This document shows positions 17,795 to 26,727 of a stretch of DNA of 64,000 nt, piece after piece (within the stretch, counting starts at the first letter, position 1; each line of letters starts with the position of its first letter). The notes under the pieces were generated by a model. It worked only from the letters and a program-made list of their open reading frames with translations, had not been told where the DNA came from and did no database searches. The position numbers and the translations under genes were made by a program. The stretch comes from Nocardioides malaquae (GTDB lineage: Bacteria; Actinomycetota; Actinomycetes; Propionibacteriales; Nocardioidaceae), in NCBI RefSeq assembly GCF_015070385.1, contig NZ_JADCSA010000004.1:149446-213445 (forward strand). The letters run 5' to 3'.

Positions 17795-19009
17795 ATGCTG
17801 TCGCCCACCTCAGCCGCTGTCATCCAGGCCACCCTGCCCGTCGTCGGGGGCGCCATCGGCGACATCACGCCGCTCTTCTACCGCAGCATGTTCACCGCCC
17901 ACCCCGAGCTGATCCGCGACCTCTTCAACCGCGGCAACCAGGCCGCCGGTGAGCAGCCCAAGGCCCTGGCCGGCTCCATCGCCAGGTACGCCAGCCTCCT
18001 GGTCACCCCGGACGCCCCCAAGCCCCTCGACATGCTGCGCCGCATCGGCCACAAGCACGCCTCCCTGGGCATCCGCGAGGACCAGTACCAGATCGTGCAC
18101 GACCACCTCTTCGGCGCGATCGTCGAGGTGCTCGGTGACGCCGTCACCCCCGAGGTCGCGGCCGCCTGGGACGAGGTCTACTGGCTGATGGCAGGAGACC
18201 TCATCACCCTCGAGAAGGAGCTCTACGCCGCCGCCGGCGTCACGGCCGAGACGGTCTGGCGTGACGTCGTCGTCACCGAGCGCCGCCAGGAGTCCCCCGA
18301 CACCGTCTCGTACGTCCTCGCGGCTGCCGACGGCAGCGCCCTGCCGCCGTCGAGGCCGGGCCAGTACGTCTCGGTGGCCGTCCGCCTGCCCGACGGCGCC
18401 CGGCAGATCCGCCAGTACAGCCTGATCGGTGGTCAGGACACCGGCGTGTGGTCCTTCAGCGTCAAGGCGATCCCCGGCGGCCTGGCCGAGGACGGCACCG
18501 AGATCCCCGAGGGCGAGGTCTCCAACTTCCTGCACCGCAGCGTCTTCGAGGGTGACACCCTCAGCGTCTCGCCGCCCTTCGGCGACCTCGTGCTCGACGA
18601 CTCCGACGACCCGCTCGTCCTGGTCTCCGCGGGCATCGGCACCACCCCGATCCTCGGGATGCTGCACCACCTCAGCCACTCCGGCAGCGACCGCCCGGTC
18701 ACCGTCGTGCACGCCGACCGCTCCCTGGCTCGCCACGCCCACCGCCAGCAGCTCAAGGCGCTCGTCGACACCTTGCCTGCCGCCACCCTGCACCGCTGGT
18801 ACGAGGACCTCGGCGAGCGCAGCGACGCCGACCTCAGGCCGGGACGCGTCGACCTCGGCGCCGTCGAGATCGCCGCGGGAGCACGGGCGTACCTCTGCGG
18901 CCCGCTGCCCTTCATGGAGTCGGTGCACAGCGCCCTGGTCGGGCGCGGCCTGACCGAGGACCGCATCCACTACGAGGTCTTCGGGCCCGACACCTGGATC
19001 GCCTCCTGA
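17795..19009 (+). CDS. hmp: Flavohemoprotein, nitric oxide dioxygenase
   Basis: 404 residues; ATG 17795 with strong CGGAGG upstream. The globin domain (1-140) has the proximal His region RRIGHKHASLGI. The FAD-binding domain has IRQYSL, and the NAD-binding domain has SAGIGTTPILGML and the C-terminal motif YLCGPLPFM. It oxidises NO with O2 to nitrate using NAD(P)H in the cytoplasm. It is probably co-transcribed with, and controlled by, the upstream nsrR. Confidence 0.96.
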   Translation: MLSPTSAAVIQATLPVVGGAIGDITPLFYRSMFTAHPELIRDLFNRGNQAAGEQPKALAGSIARYASLLVTPDAPKPLDMLRRIGHKHASLGIREDQYQIVHDHLFGAIVEVLGDAVTPEVAAAWDEVYWLMAGDLITLEKELYAAAGVTAETVWRDVVVTERRQESPDTVSYVLAAADGSALPPSRPGQYVSVAVRLPDGARQIRQYSLIGGQDTGVWSFSVKAIPGGLAEDGTEIPEGEVSNFLHRSVFEGDTLSVSPPFGDLVLDDSDDPLVLVSAGIGTTPILGMLHHLSHSGSDRPVTVVHADRSLARHAHRQQLKALVDTLPAATLHRWYEDLGERSDADLRPGRVDLGAVEIAAGARAYLCGPLPFMESVHSALVGRGLTEDRIHYEVFGPDTWIAS

Positions 19010-19142
19010 CCCGAGCCGCCGGCAGCCTCTGCGTCCGCGCAGCGCCCCGTCGCCACCGTGTCCAGCACGTGAGGTGGCGGGGCGGGTGTGGTCACGGGGA
19101 CTACGCTGCCGTGCACCGATCCACCACCGACCAGGGAGAACC

Positions 19143-19952
19143 ATGCGTGCACTCGGTGCGCTCGCCGTCGCCGCCAGCCTCGTGATCACCGCCGCCTGCA
19201 GCGGCAGCGACGACGAGGCTCCGGACGCGGGCCCGGCCCCCGACGCCCTGGCGGAGGCGGTCGCGTCGCTGACCGACGCCAACGTGGGACGTCTCACCTT
19301 CCAGGTCGGGGACGACAACGACGCGCTCATCCGCACCACCGGCGCCTACGTCCTCGACGCGCGGCAGACGGAGTGGCAGATGACGCTGTCGAACGGTGAG
19401 CGCAGCGTCGTCACCGAGCAGCGACGCCTCGGCGACCGGGCCTGGCTGCGCAGCGCCCGCAACGGCGAGGCGCCGACGAGCTGCTGGCAGGCGTTCGGGG
19501 CCCGACGGGCTTCGGAGCGGACCAGCACCCAGTTCGAGCCGCCGGCCGACGCGTCGCCGGACCACCCCCTCCTGCCGCACGTGGCGGTGGCCACCACCGC
19601 CGAGGGCGAGAAGTGGGTCTCGCCGGGCAGCGTGGTCGAGGGCACCGCCGACCTCTACTCGGTGGCGGCGACCCTGGGCGAGGTCGTCGGAGAGCTCGAC
19701 CTCAACCCGGCCACGCTGACGGGACGGGCTGCAGTCTCCTTCCTGCTCGACGACGGCGAGGTGCTCGCGTGGAACACCGACGTGGTCGCGGTGCTGGAGT
19801 CACTGGCCGAGGCCGGCGTGGAGCTCACCGACGACATGCAGGAGCTCGTCGAGACCGGCGCGGAGATCCGGATGGCCACCGGGTTCAGCGACCTCGCGGG
19901 CGACGTCGAGGTCGAGGCCCCGGGCCCGCGCGACATCTGCAAGGACAAGTGA
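19143..19952 (+). CDS. Lipoprotein, unknown function
   Basis: 269 residues from ATG 19143 with GGGAGAACC upstream. The signal sequence ends in the lipobox ITAACS (Cys about residue 19). The body is beta-rich with repeats such as TTGAYVLDARQTEWQMTLSNG and DRAWLRSARN. This loosely recalls the LppX/LprG-type lipid-binding fold of actinobacteria, but I cannot confirm that. The stop overlaps the next start as TGATG, so the two lipoproteins are translationally coupled. Confidence 0.75.
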   Translation: MRALGALAVAASLVITAACSGSDDEAPDAGPAPDALAEAVASLTDANVGRLTFQVGDDNDALIRTTGAYVLDARQTEWQMTLSNGERSVVTEQRRLGDRAWLRSARNGEAPTSCWQAFGARRASERTSTQFEPPADASPDHPLLPHVAVATTAEGEKWVSPGSVVEGTADLYSVAATLGEVVGELDLNPATLTGRAAVSFLLDDGEVLAWNTDVVAVLESLAEAGVELTDDMQELVETGAEIRMATGFSDLAGDVEVEAPGPRDICKDK

Positions 19953-20605
19953 TGCGCGGCGGCGCGGGAGTCCGGGGCGCCGTCGGGGTGCTGGCCGGCG
20001 CCGTGCTGCTGCTGACCCCCGCCTGCTCCGACGACACCGGCGACGCTCCCCGTCCCGCCGAGGAGAGTGGCCCCACGGCCGAGGCCACCGGCACCGGCCA
20101 CTCCGACGCAGCGCTCGTCGACGCGCTGCCCTCCGCCCCCGCGGAGCGTCACGGGTTGGCCGTCTTCGAGTCGTGCATCGACTTCGACGCCCCCGGCAAC
20201 TGCCTGGGCCAGGAAGAGGGCACCGTGGTGCTCAACCTGAGCGACGGGAAGAACCAGGGCCTGCTCCTCACCGTGGCCCGCGAGCACACCGAGGAGAGCT
20301 TCGAGGAGCGAGGGGCCTCCTGCCCCGACGGCGCGATCGACGACCCGGCGCAGGAGCTCGAGTCGGGCGAGGAGATCCCCGGTCGCCAGGGCACCGGCGA
20401 GCGCACCCCCTGGGAGCACGGCGGTTGGTCGGGCTGGGTCTGCCGGGCCGACTACACGCAGAGCGACTCCGCCGGCGGTCCCGCCGACTCCTACTCCCTG
20501 ACCCTGCTCCTGGCGACCGATGGACACCACCAGCTCAGCGTCCGCACCGCGGCCGAGGTGGATGTCGAGCTGTGGGCACGGGAGTACGTGGATCGCCTCG
20601 ACTGA
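19952..20605 (+). CDS. Lipoprotein, unknown function
   Basis: 217 residues from ATG 19952, which shares its first base with the stop of the upstream lipoprotein. The lipobox LTPACS is at about residues 22-27. The mature part has an acidic, low-complexity linker (DDTGDAPRPAEESG...) and then a compact domain with several Cys (FESCIDFDAPGNCLG, RGASCPDG, GWVCRADY) that could make two disulfides. No family is recognised. Coupling to the upstream gene suggests a joint role at the membrane surface. Confidence 0.75.
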   Translation: MRGGAGVRGAVGVLAGAVLLLTPACSDDTGDAPRPAEESGPTAEATGTGHSDAALVDALPSAPAERHGLAVFESCIDFDAPGNCLGQEEGTVVLNLSDGKNQGLLLTVAREHTEESFEERGASCPDGAIDDPAQELESGEEIPGRQGTGERTPWEHGGWSGWVCRADYTQSDSAGGPADSYSLTLLLATDGHHQLSVRTAAEVDVELWAREYVDRLD

Positions 20606-20676
20606 GGTCGCGTCTCGGTTAGCATCGAGCGACGGAGCCGTGCAGACGGCTGGGTGTCGAGGCGGAGGAGAGTCAC

Positions 20677-21291
20677 GTGGCGACCACACCCCCCGTCCTG
20701 GCCGTGCGATGGACGCTGCTCGCCCTGGTCATCGGGCTCGCCGGCTACTTCGGCTGGCACACCCTGCAGGAGGATCCTGCCGACGACGCAGCCGCCGCGG
20801 AACGCGTGATCTTCCCGCAGCCCGCCTACACGCCCAAGGGGGCCGAGGCGCTCACCGCCGGTCCCTCGGCGGAGCCGTCCGCCACACCGGAGGCACCCGC
20901 CGGCCCGTCGGACGAGGTCTCGCCGACACCCGACGCAGACGGGTCGGACCCCTCGGCGACCTCCGGCGCGATGGACACCGACTCAACGGTGCCCGAGCAC
21001 CTGCGCGGCGACAACCCGCTGCGTCTCGACGGCGTGATCGGCTCCTACTCGACGGCACCCGGCCCCGTACGCACCCTGGTGCGGCTCACCGACCGCAACG
21101 GCTACCTGCGGGGCACCGACGCCGACTTCCGGGTCAAGCACGCCGTCATCACCTGCGAGCGCGTGGCGCACCAGGGGTGGACCTGGGAGCAGCAGGTCAG
21201 CGGTGACGTCGCCAACGGCATCGCCGAGGCGACCGTCCAGGAGTTCGCCGACCTGCTGGCAAGCGACTTCTGCCCATCCCTGGGCCTCTGA
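20677..21291 (+). CDS. Membrane-anchored hypothetical protein
   Basis: 204 residues from GTG 20677 with GGAGGAGAG upstream. One N-terminal transmembrane anchor (RWTLLALVIGLAGYFGWHTL) is followed by a long Pro/Ala/Ser/Asp-rich extracytoplasmic linker (about residues 45-105). A small C-terminal domain includes ITCERVAHQGWTWEQQVSG and ends with one Cys. I do not recognise the family. Confidence 0.65.
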   Translation: MATTPPVLAVRWTLLALVIGLAGYFGWHTLQEDPADDAAAAERVIFPQPAYTPKGAEALTAGPSAEPSATPEAPAGPSDEVSPTPDADGSDPSATSGAMDTDSTVPEHLRGDNPLRLDGVIGSYSTAPGPVRTLVRLTDRNGYLRGTDADFRVKHAVITCERVAHQGWTWEQQVSGDVANGIAEATVQEFADLLASDFCPSLGL

Positions 21292-21324
21292 GGACCGGAC
21301 CGGGAGCAGACCCCCGGGCCAGGC

Positions 21325-21540
21325 TCACCAGGTCAGCTCGACCTCGATCTCGTTGTCGTCGCCGAGCTCGACCTCGACCTTGAGCTCGACCTCGTCGGGC
21401 ACGGCCACGGTGAACCGCTTGCCGTCGCGCTGGAACTCCACCGAGTTGTGCCGCGACAGGCTGTCGGCCAGGGCGCGGAGCCGGTCGGCCGCCGCCTCCC
21501 GGGTGAGGCGCTGCTTGTCGTCGATCTCGAACAGGTCCAT
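21325..21540 (-). CDS. Amphi-Trp domain protein
   Basis: 71 residues; ATG 21540 has GGAGGAG at ideal spacing. The sequence MDLFEIDDKQRLTREAAADRL...FTVAVPDEVELKVEVELGDDNEIEVELTW matches the small amphi-Trp domain: an amphipathic helix followed by beta strands ending in a W-containing strand. Its function is not established. A longer open frame upstream is ignored because of the strong internal ribosome-binding site. Confidence 0.8.
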   Translation of the reverse strand: MDLFEIDDKQRLTREAAADRLRALADSLSRHNSVEFQRDGKRFTVAVPDEVELKVEVELGDDNEIEVELTW

Positions 21541-21684
21541 GGGATCTCCTCCGCAGATGTGGGTCTGCCGCACACCGTAGCGACCGGGGCGGCCGTGGTC
21601 GGCGGTGCCCACCCCAGGTGGCTGACAGCGTCAGGGGGCGCCGCCGGTCGGCGACACCCCCTGACGGTGGAGCTCAGGCGCTGG

Positions 21685-23328
21685 TCAGCGCCCGGTCATC
21701 TGGGCCTCCCGCAGAGCCTCACGGATCACGGCGGGCAGCCGGTCCGCCGGGGCGCCCCGGAACCCTTCCGGAGCAGACGGCTCCGGAGCCGGCACCGGGT
21801 CGCACTGCTTGTCGCTGCGGTTGGCACCGCGCTTGCGAGTGGGCAGCACGCCGGTGTCGAGGTAGGCGGCGATGGTGTCGTCCACGCACGCGATGCCCGA
21901 CAGCGAGCCCGAGTGCGTGGTGCCGCCGACGCCCTCGACCAGGAAGGACGACGGGAACTCACGACGGGTCGCGAGGGCGCCCGAGTAGGGCGTGGCGGCG
22001 TCCTTGGTCTCCGAGATCAGCAGGATCGGAGCCTTCACCCGCTTGCCCTTCACGTCGATGGCCTTGCGCGAGGCAGCCGGCCAGTCGATGCAGGGGCGGT
22101 TGTACCAGGTGTTGTTCCAGGTCAGGAACGGGTGCTTCTTGTGCAACCGCACCGCGTCGGCACGAGTCTTCTTCCAGTCCGGCCACTGCGCGTCGGTGCA
22201 CTGCACGCCGAGGTAGACCGCGAAGCCGTTGTCGTCGCCCGGACCGCCGTACCAGTCCAGGATCGGCGCACCGTCGCCGTCCTTGACCAGGGCGGCGTAG
22301 GCCTCACCGATCTCCACCCAGTAGTTGACGTAGTAGCCGGCCGTCAGCATGGCGTCGTTGAGCTCGTTGGGCCCGAGCTTGCCCTCGGCCTTCGGCTTGC
22401 GGTCGAGCTTGCGCAGCTGGCGGTAGTAGCCCTTCCTGATCGCGCGCCAGTCGGAGCCCAGGCCGAAGTGCGCGTCGCGCTTGGCGAGGTAGCGCCAGTA
22501 GACGTTCATGTTCTTGTCGAACTGGACGTTCTGCCCCAGGTTCGACTCGTAGAACGCCTTGTCGGCGTCGAGCACGCCGTCCCAGATGAAGCGACCGACC
22601 TTCTTCGGGAAGAGCGTCGCGTAGACCTGGCCGAGGTAGGTGCCGTAGGAGAAGCCCAGGTAGTTGAGCTTCTCCTCCCCGACCGCGCGACGCAGGGCGT
22701 CGAGGTCCTTGGCGACGTCGACCGTCTTCATGTGGGGCAGCAGGCGCTTCGCCTCCGAGCGGCCGCACGCACGGGCGTACCGGCGGGTGGTGCGCTTCCA
22801 CCACCGCTCGTCGGCCTTGCGCTTCGGCACGTAGTTGGGCCGGTCGTAGCCGGCGCCACGGTAGTTGGGGTTGCAGCTCAGGGCGGGCTCGGAGCTGCCG
22901 ACGCCGCGCGGATCGAAGCCGTACCAGTCGTACTTGTGGCCGACGCCGTCGGGGATCGCGCCGGCGAGCAGCGGGTAGATGAGGCCGGAGCCGCCCGGGC
23001 CACCGGGGTTGACGGCCAGCATGCCCTTGCGGTCAGGGTCGGTCGCCACCTTGCGGCTGACGGCCATCTTGATCTTGCGGCCCTGCGGCTTCGACCAGTC
23101 GAGCGGCACGACCAGCATGCCGCACTCGGCGTCGATCTCCGCCAGCCGCGGGTTGTCGCACGGACCCCACTCCGGCGCCGGCGGGGTGTAGCCGGGGGCG
23201 GGTCCACTGCGTCGGTCGGACGCTGCGGGTGAGGTGGGTGAGGTGGGTTCTGCCTGGCTCATGGCGACCGGCGTGAGCAGTGCTGCCGCCGCCACGAACG
23301 AAGCCACCCGGATGAGTGGATTTCTCAC
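21685..23328 (-). CDS. Secreted alpha/beta hydrolase, TAP-like peptidase/esterase
   Basis: 547 residues from GTG 23328 with GGAGGA upstream. A signal peptide (VRNPLIRVASFVAAAALLTPVAMSQA) precedes the alpha/beta-hydrolase domain with oxyanion region NPGGPGGSG and nucleophile elbow LGFSYGTYLG. A C-terminal TAP-like region (PILLISETKDAATPYSGA) has the catalytic His in GGTTHSGS. The group includes Streptomyces tripeptidyl aminopeptidases and mycobacterial Hip1-type enzymes. It probably cleaves short peptides or esters outside the cell. Confidence 0.9.
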   Translation of the reverse strand: MRNPLIRVASFVAAAALLTPVAMSQAEPTSPTSPAASDRRSGPAPGYTPPAPEWGPCDNPRLAEIDAECGMLVVPLDWSKPQGRKIKMAVSRKVATDPDRKGMLAVNPGGPGGSGLIYPLLAGAIPDGVGHKYDWYGFDPRGVGSSEPALSCNPNYRGAGYDRPNYVPKRKADERWWKRTTRRYARACGRSEAKRLLPHMKTVDVAKDLDALRRAVGEEKLNYLGFSYGTYLGQVYATLFPKKVGRFIWDGVLDADKAFYESNLGQNVQFDKNMNVYWRYLAKRDAHFGLGSDWRAIRKGYYRQLRKLDRKPKAEGKLGPNELNDAMLTAGYYVNYWVEIGEAYAALVKDGDGAPILDWYGGPGDDNGFAVYLGVQCTDAQWPDWKKTRADAVRLHKKHPFLTWNNTWYNRPCIDWPAASRKAIDVKGKRVKAPILLISETKDAATPYSGALATRREFPSSFLVEGVGGTTHSGSLSGIACVDDTIAAYLDTGVLPTRKRGANRSDKQCDPVPAPEPSAPEGFRGAPADRLPAVIREALREAQMTGR

Positions 23329-23442
23329 GTGTCTTCCTCCCGAGAAGAACTGGGGACGTCCCAGCCACTCCGAACCTTGCGTCATGGAGGGGGGGTCCGT
23401 CCAGACCCTCAGGCACAGAAATTCCTCCGGCCAGCAAGCCCC

Positions 23443-24627
23443 TCAGGCGCAGGACGTACGCCCCTCGAGGGCTTCGAGGATCTCGCTCACCGCTGCCTCG
23501 GCGGTGCGACCGACGCCGACCAGCGTGGCCGAGGCAGGTCCGGTCCAGTCGCCGTAACCCACGAGGTGGAGCCGCGGCTCGAGCACGCTGCGGGTGCCGT
23601 CGGTGTCGACCGTGCCCTCGGCGTTGCGCACCCGCAACGGGCGCAGGTGGTCGAGGGCGGGCCGGAAGCCGGTGCACCAGATGACGGCGTCGGCCGGGGC
23701 ACGGCGGCCGTCGGCCCAGACCACGTGACCGGGCTCGAAGTGGTCGAACATCGGCTCGGCGACGAGCACTCCGCGCTCACGCGCCGCCCGCACGCTCGGC
23801 ACCATCACGATGTCGCCGAGGGCACTGACCCCGGTCGGCACCACGTCGGCTCCCTGGGCCAGGGCCTTGGCGCGTCGGGTGGCGACGTCGAAGAGGGCCC
23901 GTCCGTCGACGTGGTCGGGCATGAACCGGGGAGGTTCGCGGGTGACCCAGGTGGTCTCCGCGACGGTCGACACCTCCGCGAGGACCTGGGCCGCGGTGTT
24001 GCCACCGCCCACCACGACCACGCGCCGGCCCGCGAACTCCGCCGCGTTGCGGTAGGAGACGGAGTGGATCTGCAGGCCGCCGAACTCGGCGGCCCCGGGG
24101 CGGATCGGCCAGAAGGGACGGCTCCAGGTGCCGGTGGCCGAGACCACGGCGTCCGCCCGCAGCACGACGTCGGCCGCGCCCACCAGCAGGCGCCCGTCTG
24201 CCTCGTCGCGGGTCACGCCGGTGACCCGCACCGGACGGCGCACCTCGAAGGCGTAGCGCTCCTCGTAGGCCGCCAGGTAACGACGCACGTGCTCGGCGGT
24301 CGGGAAGCCGTCCTTGCTGACCGGCATCGGCCACCCCGGCAACGAGGAGTGGTCGGAGGGCGAGAAGAGTCGCAGGCTCTCCCACACGTGCGACCAGGCG
24401 CCGCCGGCAGCCCGCGCGTCGTCGAGGATCACGAAGTCCTCCAACGCCCGCATCCCGGCGCGACGCAGGTGGTAGCCGGTCGCCAGCGCGGCCTGCCCAC
24501 CCCCGATCACGACGACCGGGACGTCGAGCACCTCGGCGTCACCGGGGTCGACGGGGGGTGGGGCGACACGCGACGCGCGCCTTCCGCCGGAGGCGTGCTG
24601 CTGCACTCCGGCCCGTCTCTTCCCCAT
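23443..24627 (-). CDS. FAD/NAD(P)-dependent monooxygenase (CzcO/ArsO-like)
   Basis: 394 residues from ATG 24627. An N-terminal FAD dinucleotide motif VVVIGGGQAALATGYHLRR and a second NADPH motif VVVVGGGNTAAQVLAEV bracket the flavin-monooxygenase-like FATGY-type segment (VIWCTGFRPALDHL). It resembles CzcO/YpdA/ArsO-type flavoproteins. The real oxygenase or reductase substrate is unknown, and no arsenic or metal genes are adjacent. A longer frame reading back to 25452 is an artefact of the opposite strand. Confidence 0.83.
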   Translation of the reverse strand: MGKRRAGVQQHASGGRRASRVAPPPVDPGDAEVLDVPVVVIGGGQAALATGYHLRRAGMRALEDFVILDDARAAGGAWSHVWESLRLFSPSDHSSLPGWPMPVSKDGFPTAEHVRRYLAAYEERYAFEVRRPVRVTGVTRDEADGRLLVGAADVVLRADAVVSATGTWSRPFWPIRPGAAEFGGLQIHSVSYRNAAEFAGRRVVVVGGGNTAAQVLAEVSTVAETTWVTREPPRFMPDHVDGRALFDVATRRAKALAQGADVVPTGVSALGDIVMVPSVRAARERGVLVAEPMFDHFEPGHVVWADGRRAPADAVIWCTGFRPALDHLRPLRVRNAEGTVDTDGTRSVLEPRLHLVGYGDWTGPASATLVGVGRTAEAAVSEILEALEGRTSCA

Positions 24628-24756
24628 CCCCCCATCATGGCCCGTGGACGGTGTCGGCGGGTGGGGAACGACGAGGATCACACCGCCGTACGACGAGCGG
24701 TCAGTTCGTGACGGTGGGTCTGCATGAAGTCGCCGCGACGCGGGCAAGGGACAGCC

Positions 24757-25026
24757 ATGACCGAGAACGCTGAGCACACCTCCGACAACCAGACCCCCGA
24801 CCAGGACCAGGCGCGCGCGGAAGCGCTCCAGCGCGTCGTCGAGCGCGTCAACGCCTGGCAGGAGACCGCTACCGACGGCACCATCGCCGACGAGCTCGAC
24901 CGCGGGCTGCAAGAGGCGGGGCTGACGCTCACCGACGACCAGCGCGAGCGGCTGGTGGCCCAGATCTCCGACGGCGCCGACGTCGACGTGAGCGACTACA
25001 ACGAGACCGGGGGCGGCCCGGCCTGA
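24757..25026 (+). CDS. Small acidic protein, unknown function
   Basis: 89 residues from ATG 24757 with AAGGGA upstream. It is very acidic (MTENAEHTSDNQTPDQDQ...) with two predicted amphipathic helices in the middle and a Gly-rich tail. It has no Cys, signal peptide or membrane segment. The 3' end overlaps the convergent SRPBCC gene by 31 bp. I do not recognise a family. Confidence 0.6.
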   Translation: MTENAEHTSDNQTPDQDQARAEALQRVVERVNAWQETATDGTIADELDRGLQEAGLTLTDDQRERLVAQISDGADVDVSDYNETGGGPA

Positions 25027-25481
25027 CGGGCCCCCACCGTCAGGTGACGCGCCAGCCCGTCGCGGCAGCCCTGCATCATCCGGTGGTGGTTCCAGTGCAG
25101 CACCGGGCGGAGGGGCCGCGAGGCGGCGCCGAGCCAACCGGTGGCGACGACCTCCTGGTGGAAGTCCAGCAGCGTCCCCTCCGCCGTGCCGCGCGGCCCC
25201 GGGTCGGGCACCAGGTCGAACCGCACCCAGCCCTCCAGGTGGCCCTCGACCGTCACCTCGAGCCGCGGTGCCTCCCGGGTGACCGCGGTCAGCACGAGGT
25301 CGAGCGTGTAGGGCAGCCGCGAGCGGCAGAGCACCCGGGCGCTGTCGCCGCCCAGGGCCGCGACCGCCACCACCTCGGGCCACCAGGACGGGTAGCCGGC
25401 GAGGTCGGAGAGCGTACGGGCGACCTGGTCCGGGGGCGCGGCGACGTGCCACGCCTCGTGGAAGCGGTGCACGACGGCCAT
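24996..25481 (-). CDS. SRPBCC (START-like) family protein
   Basis: 161 residues from ATG 25481. It has the helix-grip pattern of polyketide cyclase/dehydrase and lipid-transport proteins: AAPPDQVARTLSDLAGYPSWWPEV at the start and a long C-terminal helix (RMMQGCRDGLARHL). It probably binds a hydrophobic ligand. A catalytic role cannot be read, and it overlaps the preceding convergent gene by 31 bp. Confidence 0.78.
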   Translation of the reverse strand: MAVVHRFHEAWHVAAPPDQVARTLSDLAGYPSWWPEVVAVAALGGDSARVLCRSRLPYTLDLVLTAVTREAPRLEVTVEGHLEGWVRFDLVPDPGPRGTAEGTLLDFHQEVVATGWLGAASRPLRPVLHWNHHRMMQGCRDGLARHLTVGARQAGPPPVSL

Positions 25482-25532
25482 GCGCTTCAGCCTAGGTCGC
25501 GCCCGCCTACGTGACTGGCGCTGAATCCTGCC

Positions 25533-25579
25533 GTCATCGGAGGATTGCGGTCACCTGGTGACTGCAATCCTCCGATGAC
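25533..25579. repeat. 47-bp palindromic repeat A, copy 2
   Basis: This is nearly a perfect 47-bp palindrome: a 16-bp stem GTCATCGGAGGATTGC / GCAATCCTCCGATGAC, one mismatch, then GTCACC T GGTGAC. It is almost identical to the copy at 2577-2623. It lies between two minus-strand SRPBCC genes and could terminate the upstream one, whose stop is seven bases away. Confidence 0.88.
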
Positions 25580-25585
25580 GCTAGG

Positions 25586-26059
25586 TCAGGACTCGGCGCT
25601 GGCGCGGATGCCCTCGAGCGTCTGCCGCATCCCGGCGCGCAGCTGCGCGGTGAAGGCGTCCTGGCCGCCCATGAAGCCGTCGGTCAGCTCGACCGAGGTT
25701 TGCGACAACCCCTCGGGCACCTCGCGGCGCTGGCTGAGGCGGGTGCCCCCGGTCTCGGTGGGCTCGAGGTGGAACGACCACACGACCCAGTTCTCCTCGA
25801 TCCGGAAGGCGATCTCCTGCTCCGGCACGAGGCGTACGACCTCGCCGGTCGTCTTCCAGACCAGCTCGCCGTGGCTGTTGCGGCTGGTGAACTGCACCCC
25901 GACCGCCGGCGCGGTGGCGTCGCCCCGCCACCTGGTCGAGTCGACCTGCGGGCTCCAGTCGCCCATGCGGGTCAGGTCACTGACCAGCGCCCACACGGCG
26001 GCCGGCGGGGCGTCGATCTCGACGCTGTCCTCGATGAGCGGCTCGTAGGTCTGGCTCAT
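25586..26059 (-). CDS. SRPBCC (START-like) family protein
   Basis: 157 residues from ATG 26059 with GGAAGGGAACC upstream. The START/Bet v1-like pattern IEDSVEIDAPPAAVWALVSDLTRMGDWSPQV at the N-terminus is typical. The cavity-lining strands and a long C-terminal helix (GGQDAFTAQLRAGMRQTLEGI) follow. It probably binds a hydrophobic ligand, which is not known. Confidence 0.82.
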   Translation of the reverse strand: MSQTYEPLIEDSVEIDAPPAAVWALVSDLTRMGDWSPQVDSTRWRGDATAPAVGVQFTSRNSHGELVWKTTGEVVRLVPEQEIAFRIEENWVVWSFHLEPTETGGTRLSQRREVPEGLSQTSVELTDGFMGGQDAFTAQLRAGMRQTLEGIRASAES

Positions 26060-26155
26060 GGTTCCCTTCCGTGGCGACCCGGGCGGTCGCGACGCGCCCA
26101 CAGTAGGCGGCGCGCCGCGTCCGTCCCGGATCGTGGTCGAGGTGTCGGAGGATGC

Positions 26156-26464
26156 TCAGTCGCTCGGCGGGAAGAGCCGCGCCATGCCGTCGATGGACTC
26201 CGGGCCGTAGCCCACCGAGCCGACCGGCACCGCGCCGTCGATGGCTTCGATGATGCGGCCGGTCCACACCGGGCCGAAGCCTCCGCACAGCTCGATGAGC
26301 TGCACACCGTCGGCCACCATCGCCCGGGCGACGTCGACACCCTGGTCGGCCGACGAGCAGCCCACGACCACGGTGCGGAAGTCTCCCTCCTCGATGACGC
26401 TGCGGTGGGTGGCGGGGTCCATGCCCCGGCCGGTGAAGATGAAGCCGAAGTGGTCCAGGGCCAT
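26156..26464 (-). CDS. DUF6506 family protein, last gene of FAAL operon
   Basis: 102 residues from ATG 26464, sharing one base with the stop of the acyl carrier protein gene (TGATG). The sequence MALDHFGFIFTGRGMDPATHRSVIEEGDFRTVVVG and the conserved ELCGGFGPVWTGRIIEAI match what I know as DUF6506, a small alpha/beta protein of unknown function. One Cys (CSSADQG) and LCGGFGPVW are candidate active-site residues. Tight coupling to an ACP and an acyl-AMP ligase suggests a role in the same pathway; that is inference. Confidence 0.72.
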   Translation of the reverse strand: MALDHFGFIFTGRGMDPATHRSVIEEGDFRTVVVGCSSADQGVDVARAMVADGVQLIELCGGFGPVWTGRIIEAIDGAVPVGSVGYGPESIDGMARLFPPSD

Positions 26465-26727
26465 CAGGTGTCCTCCAGTGTCGAGATGCGGGTTGCGAGG
26501 TCTGCCAGCGTCTCACTGGCGAGGGCCTCGTCGGGGTCGATGATCAGTCCGTTGCGCCGGGCGAGCTTCTCCACGAGGCGCATGATCGTCACCGAGTCGA
26601 GGCCGTAGGCGCTCGCCGGCACGTCCAGCTCGATGTCCTCGGGGTCCATCTCCAAGGTCTCGGCGAGCAGCTCGCGCACGCTCTCCTCGATGCGACCGCG
26701 GGTCAGGGTCGGCGTGCCGGTGCTCAT
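26464..26727 (-). CDS. Discrete acyl carrier protein
   Basis: 87 residues from ATG 26727. The phosphopantetheine attachment motif is YGLDSVTIM, with Ser about residue 45. It is a typical four-helix carrier (ESVRELLAETLEMDPEDIELDVPASAYGLDS). It overlaps the upstream acyl-AMP ligase by 4 nt and the downstream DUF6506 gene by 1 nt, so it should receive the acyl group from that ligase. The Sfp-type transferase at 31547-32263 is the likely activator. Confidence 0.92.
   Translation of the reverse strand: MSTGTPTLTRGRIEESVRELLAETLEMDPEDIELDVPASAYGLDSVTIMRLVEKLARRNGLIIDPDEALASETLADLATRISTLEDT

Noticed and set aside
21448-23232. Long plus-strand frame opposite the TAP-like hydrolase
   Set aside because: Shadow of the minus-strand gene, with no recognisable domain and skewed composition.
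24628-25452. Extension of the flavin monooxygenase back to 25452
   Set aside because: It would run across the small acidic gene and the SRPBCC gene; the protein motifs start at 24627.
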